Source: Paracoccaceae bacterium (GTDB lineage: Bacteria > Pseudomonadota > Alphaproteobacteria > Rhodobacterales > Rhodobacteraceae). Taken from it: a stretch of DNA of 35,768 nucleotides. Location of the stretch: assembly GCA_030758115.1 (NCBI GenBank), contig JANREX010000034.1, positions 1 to 35,768 of the forward strand. Direction: 5' to 3'. The notes beneath the pieces are model-generated. The model did not search any database and was not told the DNA's origin. It was given only the letters and a program-made list of their open reading frames with translations. Made by a program: the position numbers and the translations under genes. Positions 31,922-35,768 of this stretch are shown one piece after another (positions within the stretch are counted from its first letter, which is position 1; each line of letters begins with the position of its first letter).

Positions 31922-34281
31922 TCCTTCTGCTTGAGGGCTGTCACGATGTCGATCCGATCCAGCCTGCGCCGCACCATCAGGACCGACACGAAAGCGGTCG
32001 CCAATGCCGTCAGCGCAGCCTGGGCATAGGTGGACCGGGAAATGACCATCGGCAGGCTGATGATGTCGGTCGAGAAGCCTTGCGTCATCAGGATCGCGAA
32101 CCAATAGCCCAACAGCCAGCCCACCGGCACGGCAACCAGCGTCAGCAGCATCTGTTCTGCGATCAGCACGTACCCGACCTCGGCCCGTCGAAAGCCCAGC
32201 ACGCGCAGGCTTGCCAGTTCATGCGCGCGTTCGGCCAACTGGATACGGGCGGCGTTATAGACCACGCCGATGGTGATCAGCATTCCAAGGCCCGAGAAGA
32301 TGATGGTCATCGTGATCAGGCTTTCGTTCATCGTCGCCTCCATCGAGGCGCGCACATCCGCCCAGAGGGTGAAGCCCGTGATGGCCGGTGTCTGCTTGAT
32401 CCGCGTTTGCAGGGCGGGCAGGGACGAGGTGTCGACCGCCAGGTGCAACATGTTGATCTGGGGCGTTTCGTTCATCAGGGCAAAGAAGGTGTCACGCCGC
32501 ATCAGGATGTCCTGCCCCATGCTTTGACGAAACACGCGTGTTACCGTCACATTCCAGGGCCGCCGGGGCGGTGCCAGAAGCTCGACCTCGACCTGGTCGC
32601 CGGGCATCAGCCCAAGGTAGGCAGCCAGCGACTCTGGCAGGGCCACGCCACTGTCGGGCAGGGGGATCGGATGGCCCTCGGGGTCCAGCAGGCGGGTCAG
32701 GTCAGCATCCGGGTCCTGCGCCATGAGGCTGACAAGTTTGGATGCCTGCCCATGTCTGACCCGTACCGGTGCGGCATAGACCCCTTCGGCATGCAGCACA
32801 CCGGGCAGGGACAGGGCCGCCAGTTCCGCCTGCTCCTTGACCGGTTGATGCAGGATCAGCGTTGCATGCTGGCGATTGGTGCGGTCAAAGATGTCCTCCA
32901 TCACCAGGTCGATGATGTCGAAGGTCACGAAAGACGCGACCAGCACGGCCACCGATCCCGCAACCCCGAACAGGGTGACGGCGGCGCGTCCGGGCCAGCG
33001 CGTCAGCGAGCGGACGATCATCATCGTGGTCTGGCGCAGACCAAGCCTGTACCCCAGCGCATCGGCCCAGCCGCGCCTGTAGACCGGCGGGGCAGGCGGG
33101 GCCATGGCGACGGCAGGCGCCAGCCGCACTGCAGCCGATACGGCGCGCATCGCGCCAAGAACGACAGCGCCCATCGCCGCCAGGCCAGAGATGATCATCG
33201 GCGCAGCCCCGGGCCTGTAGTCCAGCCAGGGAAAACGGAAGTATTCGGTGTAAAGCGCGGTCATCCCGTGACCCAGCCACCAGCCCATGCCCCAACCGAT
33301 CAGCGTTCCGGCCAGCCCGATCCCGATCGTCATCTTGAGGTAATGGATCACGATGGTCCGGGTCGGATAGCCGATCGCCTTCAGCAGCCCGATCTGCCGC
33401 CGTTCCAACGCGATCAGCCGCCCCAGCACCATGTTGACCAGAAAGGCCGACACCACCAGAAAGATCGGGGGCAGCACGCGCGCCATGGCGCCAAGCTGGC
33501 TCAACTCGCCCTCGATGAAGACATGCGACATCTGCCGGTCGCGGCCATGGGCGCCGGTGCCGCCGTAGGGGGCAAGCAGGCGGTCCACGGCGGCAATCAC
33601 CGCCGCCTCATGTGCGCCGCGCGACAGGCTGAGGGTCAGGTCATTGAAAGCACCATCAAGATCGGTTGCGGCGGCCGCAGCCGGTTCGCGCATCCAGATC
33701 AGGCCGAAATGCCTGTCATCCGGCATCATGGCGGCGGGGCCAAGCGTATAGATGTATTCCGGCGACAGCAGATGCCCGGTCACGACCAGTTCGCGCAGTC
33801 GCCCGTTCAGCACGGCGCGAAACCTGTCGCCGGGCCGAAGCCCGTTCGCCTGCGCAAAAGGTTCCGACAGGGCCACCTCGTCCGGTTGCAGTGGGTCAGG
33901 CAATCGGCCGGTTCGGAGCAGCGGCAGGTTCAGGGCTGGCCCCCCCAGCGCCGGCAAGGAAATGACGCGCGCCGATGCAGGTTCCACCATGCCTTCCAGG
34001 TCCACCATCGCGGTAAAGACGATCCGCGCTTCCACCTGCGCCACCCCGTCGATGGCGGCGATCTCGGACAACAGGCCGCGCGGTGCGCGGGTCGCGCCTG
34101 CGAAGACATCCGCAAAGCGGTGGCGTTCGTAAAAGGCGTCGCGCGTTTCGGTCAGTGACCGTTGCGTGCCGGTCGACAGCACCATGACCATCACGCCGCA
34201 GGCCAGCACCATGGCGATGGCCAGGCATTGGGCCCAGATCCCCCGCAGATCGCGCAGCACCTTGCGATCCAGCGCGCGCAT
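31918..34281 (-). CDS. FtsX/MacB-type ABC exporter permease (large form)
   Basis: The 787-residue protein has an N-terminal helix (WAQCLAIAMVLACGVMVMVL), a large periplasmic MacB-PCD-like region, and a first FtsX core at about residues 265-390 (LPPIFLVVSAFLVNMVLGRLIALERRQIGLLKAIGYP). A second helix plus periplasmic region follows, then a second FtsX core (about 655-780, ITMTIIFSGLGMLITIGVVYNAARIQLAERAHELASLRVLGFRRAEVGYV). It thus carries two permease units in one chain. The ATG at 34281 overlaps the ATPase stop (TGATG); a GTG at 34284 is an alternative. Such systems often move lipids, lipoproteins or peptides; the substrate is unknown. Confidence 0.9.
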   Translation of the reverse strand: MRALDRKVLRDLRGIWAQCLAIAMVLACGVMVMVLSTGTQRSLTETRDAFYERHRFADVFAGATRAPRGLLSEIAAIDGVAQVEARIVFTAMVDLEGMVEPASARVISLPALGGPALNLPLLRTGRLPDPLQPDEVALSEPFAQANGLRPGDRFRAVLNGRLRELVVTGHLLSPEYIYTLGPAAMMPDDRHFGLIWMREPAAAAATDLDGAFNDLTLSLSRGAHEAAVIAAVDRLLAPYGGTGAHGRDRQMSHVFIEGELSQLGAMARVLPPIFLVVSAFLVNMVLGRLIALERRQIGLLKAIGYPTRTIVIHYLKMTIGIGLAGTLIGWGMGWWLGHGMTALYTEYFRFPWLDYRPGAAPMIISGLAAMGAVVLGAMRAVSAAVRLAPAVAMAPPAPPVYRRGWADALGYRLGLRQTTMMIVRSLTRWPGRAAVTLFGVAGSVAVLVASFVTFDIIDLVMEDIFDRTNRQHATLILHQPVKEQAELAALSLPGVLHAEGVYAAPVRVRHGQASKLVSLMAQDPDADLTRLLDPEGHPIPLPDSGVALPESLAAYLGLMPGDQVEVELLAPPRRPWNVTVTRVFRQSMGQDILMRRDTFFALMNETPQINMLHLAVDTSSLPALQTRIKQTPAITGFTLWADVRASMEATMNESLITMTIIFSGLGMLITIGVVYNAARIQLAERAHELASLRVLGFRRAEVGYVLIAEQMLLTLVAVPVGWLLGYWFAILMTQGFSTDIISLPMVISRSTYAQAALTALATAFVSVLMVRRRLDRIDIVTALKQKE

Positions 34282-35006
34282 CACCAGCTGACCTCGGATG
34301 GCGCGATGGGGGCGCTGTTCTCCTCGACCTTGGTGATGCGCCCATCGGCCATGTAGATCACGCGGTCGGCAATGCGGCGGATCTCGGCGTTATGGGTGAT
34401 CAGGGCGGTCGTGGTGCCAAGGTCGCGATTGACGCCGATCAGCGCTTCAAGAACCGTGATGCCGGTCTTGCTGTCCAGCGCGCCGGTCGGTTCGTCGCAC
34501 AGCAGGATATCGGGGCGCTTGGCGATGGCGCGGGCAATGGCCACGCGCTGTTGTTCCCCGCCCGACAATTCCGAGGGGAAATGATCCATGCGACCGCTCA
34601 GGCCGACGCGGTCCAGTGCTTCCTCCGGGGGCATGGGGTTGCCCGCGATTTCGGTGACAAGAGCCACGTTTTCGCGCGCGGTCAGGCTGGGAACCAGATT
34701 GTAGAACTGAAAGACAAAGCCCACATGCTTGCGGCGAAACTCTGTCAGTGCTGCGTCTTCGACCGCGCTCAGGTCCTGATCGCGGAACATGACGCGCCCC
34801 GATGTGGGTTGGTCCAGGCCACCAAGGATGTTCAGCAAGGTGGATTTGCCCGACCCCGATGCGCCCAGCAGCACCACGACTTCGGCTTCGAACAGGCTGA
34901 CGGACACCCCGGCCAGCGCGTGCACGGCCACAGGGCCGGAGCGATAGACCTTGGTGATCGCCTCGGTAGAGAGGACCGGTGTTCTTGCACGCGCCATTGT
35001 CTTCAT
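34281..35006 (-). CDS. ABC transporter ATP-binding protein (MacB/LolD type)
   Basis: The 241-residue protein has every ABC ATPase motif: Walker [10 protein letters not shown] (residues 48-56), Q-loop Gln100 in [16 protein letters not shown], signature LSGGEQQ (147-153), Walker [13 protein letters not shown] with Asp171-Glu172, and H-loop His205 in LITHN. The [13 protein letters not shown] and [12 protein letters not shown] wording is that of the MacB/LolD/FtsE class, which works with FtsX-type permeases such as the next gene. The first ATG at 35006 is kept; one at 34997 is also possible. It is the first gene of a leftward three-gene operon in which each downstream gene overlaps its predecessor by 1 to 4 bases. 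Confidence 0.93.
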   Translation of the reverse strand: MKTMARARTPVLSTEAITKVYRSGPVAVHALAGVSVSLFEAEVVVLLGASGSGKSTLLNILGGLDQPTSGRVMFRDQDLSAVEDAALTEFRRKHVGFVFQFYNLVPSLTARENVALVTEIAGNPMPPEEALDRVGLSGRMDHFPSELSGGEQQRVAIARAIAKRPDILLCDEPTGALDSKTGITVLEALIGVNRDLGTTTALITHNAEIRRIADRVIYMADGRITKVEENSAPIAPSEVSW

Positions 35007-35064
35007 ACCACAACCCTAGCATGATCGCGCCGGTCTGCGGGTTGATCTGCCGCAAAGCGAAGCG

Positions 35065-35082
35065 TCGGGGTGAACACCCCGA
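35065..35082. promoter_or_regulatory. Perfect GC-rich hairpin upstream of the ABC exporter operon
   Basis: TCGGGGT-GAAC-ACCCCGA is a 7-bp stem with a 4-nt loop, 59 bp before the ATPase start on the leftward strand. It could end read-through from the recombinase side or be an operator. The rest of the 270-bp gap is without a gene; its right half (35180-35270) is more AT-rich and includes the small dyad AATTG-TC-CAATT at 35187-35198. Confidence 0.35.
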
Positions 35083-35276
35083 GTGCCTGGCGGTTTGTGC
35101 GTGAAATCTGTCTGACGGTGGCGGTTCAGATCGGCAGGCTGGCAGCCTTGCGGCATGTACCGGCCCGGAGGTGATCCAAAATCGGGAATTGTCCAATTAT
35201 TGCAGAGCGTGTGTCGTGTTTCCTGAAAACCTGTCTTTCTTTTCAGCCTCTTTTGCGATGCATGAACGCGGTGTGA

Positions 35277-35768
35277 TCAAGTCCACGGCGCTGCGATGGC
35301 TCTGGACACAACTTCCGTCTTTTCATGCAATTTGCCCCTGAGCAAATGGGCGTAGCGCTGTGTCATGGTGACATTCGAATGACCCAAAAGCCGCTGCACC
35401 TCGTAGATGCTGACTTCGTTGTTTATGAGAATGCTGGCATAGGTATGCCTAAGGTCATGAATGCGCACATCTTCCAAGCCTTCAGACCTGACGACCTTGT
35501 ACCAGGCTGCGTAGAAGCTGTCGTATTTCGTCCTTGTGCGCGGGTTCGTGAAAACATACCCGTCAGGCAAATTCGAGGTTTTCAGGCGGATGGATTTCCG
35601 TCGCACTTCGGCAAAAGTGTCCAGTGATTCAGTGCTCAGAAATATTTCACGCGAGCGGCCACTTTTTGACATGGGCACGATCCAGATGCGTTTTTGTTCA
35701 TCTATGTCCGACCATCGTGCGTTTCTCAATTCGCCGACACGCGCGCCGGTGAGAAGTAGTATTTTGAT
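35277..35768 (-). CDS. Tyrosine recombinase/phage-type integrase (5' end outside window)
   Basis: The frame is open to the right edge, so this is the C-terminal 163 residues of a longer protein. All active-site residues of the tyrosine recombinase catalytic domain are present. The first arginine is in LLTGARVGELRNARWSDID at the edge, the beta-hairpin lysine in PMSKSGR, HDLRHTYAS gives His-x-x-Arg, LLGHSN gives the third histidine, and TQRYAHL carries the nucleophilic tyrosine (residue 138 of the fragment). It is therefore likely active. Codons rich in AAA, TCA and TTT and a lower GC content than the neighbours point to acquisition. It probably belongs to a prophage or integrative element extending to the right. 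Confidence 0.92.
   Translation of the reverse strand: MKILLLTGARVGELRNARWSDIDEQKRIWIVPMSKSGRSREIFLSTESLDTFAEVRRKSIRLKTSNLPDGYVFTNPRTRTKYDSFYAAWYKVVRSEGLEDVRIHDLRHTYASILINNEVSIYEVQRLLGHSNVTMTQRYAHLLRGKLHEKTEVVSRAIAAPWT

Noticed and set aside
31909-34158. A 749-codon open frame on the plus strand opposite the ABC permease
   Set aside because: Low-complexity Gln/His/Arg-rich translation with no motifs; the opposite strand encodes a well-formed FtsX-type permease.
35007-35276. tRNA or other RNA gene as the integration target beside the recombinase
   Set aside because: I could not fold a cloverleaf or find a T-arm GGTTCGA-type box in this gap.
1-35768. CRISPR array, transposase or toxin-antitoxin module
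   Set aside because: No regularly spaced direct repeats, no transposase motifs or terminal inverted repeats, and no small paired toxin-antitoxin genes were seen.

Overview
The window is GC-rich alphaproteobacterial chromosome, most likely from the Rhodobacteraceae/Roseobacter group. The evidence is the high-GC codon use, the ftsK-lolA and nth-PfkB kinase neighbourhoods, a glycosyltransferase of the GT14/'Branch' type beside a sulfotransferase, a stand-alone Hint-domain protein, and a hairpin plus CCCGAAATATCCTCGGG intergenic element that I associate with this family. I place 34 protein genes, two of them cut by the window edges. I see no rRNA, tRNA, CRISPR array or insertion sequence. No gap between genes exceeds 300 bases.

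Layout. 1-1715: divergent GT14-like glycosyltransferase (cut by the left edge) and sulfotransferase, probably surface-glycan decoration. 1724-4359: UbiH/COQ6-type FAD hydroxylase divergent from an amidase-signature hydrolase. 4529-9555: PLP aminotransferase, ftsK and lolA, reading rightward. 9576-12728: a leftward run of an FMN reductase, an OmpA-type lipoprotein, an AraC/MGMT fusion and a Hint protein. 12886-14513: nth and a PfkB kinase, translationally coupled. 14518-17582: leftward thiolase, free-methionine-(R)-sulfoxide reductase, LysE exporter and RluA-type pseudouridine synthase. 17703-18570: a STAS/HATPase partner-switching pair. 18811-21609: a gamma-glutamyltransferase-family protein, hspQ (leftward) and a small SLT-domain lipoprotein.

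21789-30698 is the most interesting part. It holds an old-yellow-enzyme gene followed by what looks like one catabolic unit: a UPF0317/D-glutamate cyclase-family protein, a complete TRAP transporter, a DUF2848 protein, a second amidase, a membrane protein with an internal duplication, and a LysR regulator. The old-yellow-enzyme gene and the TRAP unit have near-identical core promoters (YTGATC, 16-17 nt, then TAAAATTCGAC). The second promoter is also overlaid by two dyads, so the two transcripts are probably co-regulated. I infer uptake and breakdown of a small carboxylate that carries an amide or lactam; the substrate is not known.

30695-35006 is a leftward ABC exporter operon (ATPase, large FtsX-type permease, HlyD-type adaptor) whose genes overlap at their stop/start codons. 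The right edge enters a tyrosine recombinase of lower-GC character, which may mark the border of an integrated element.
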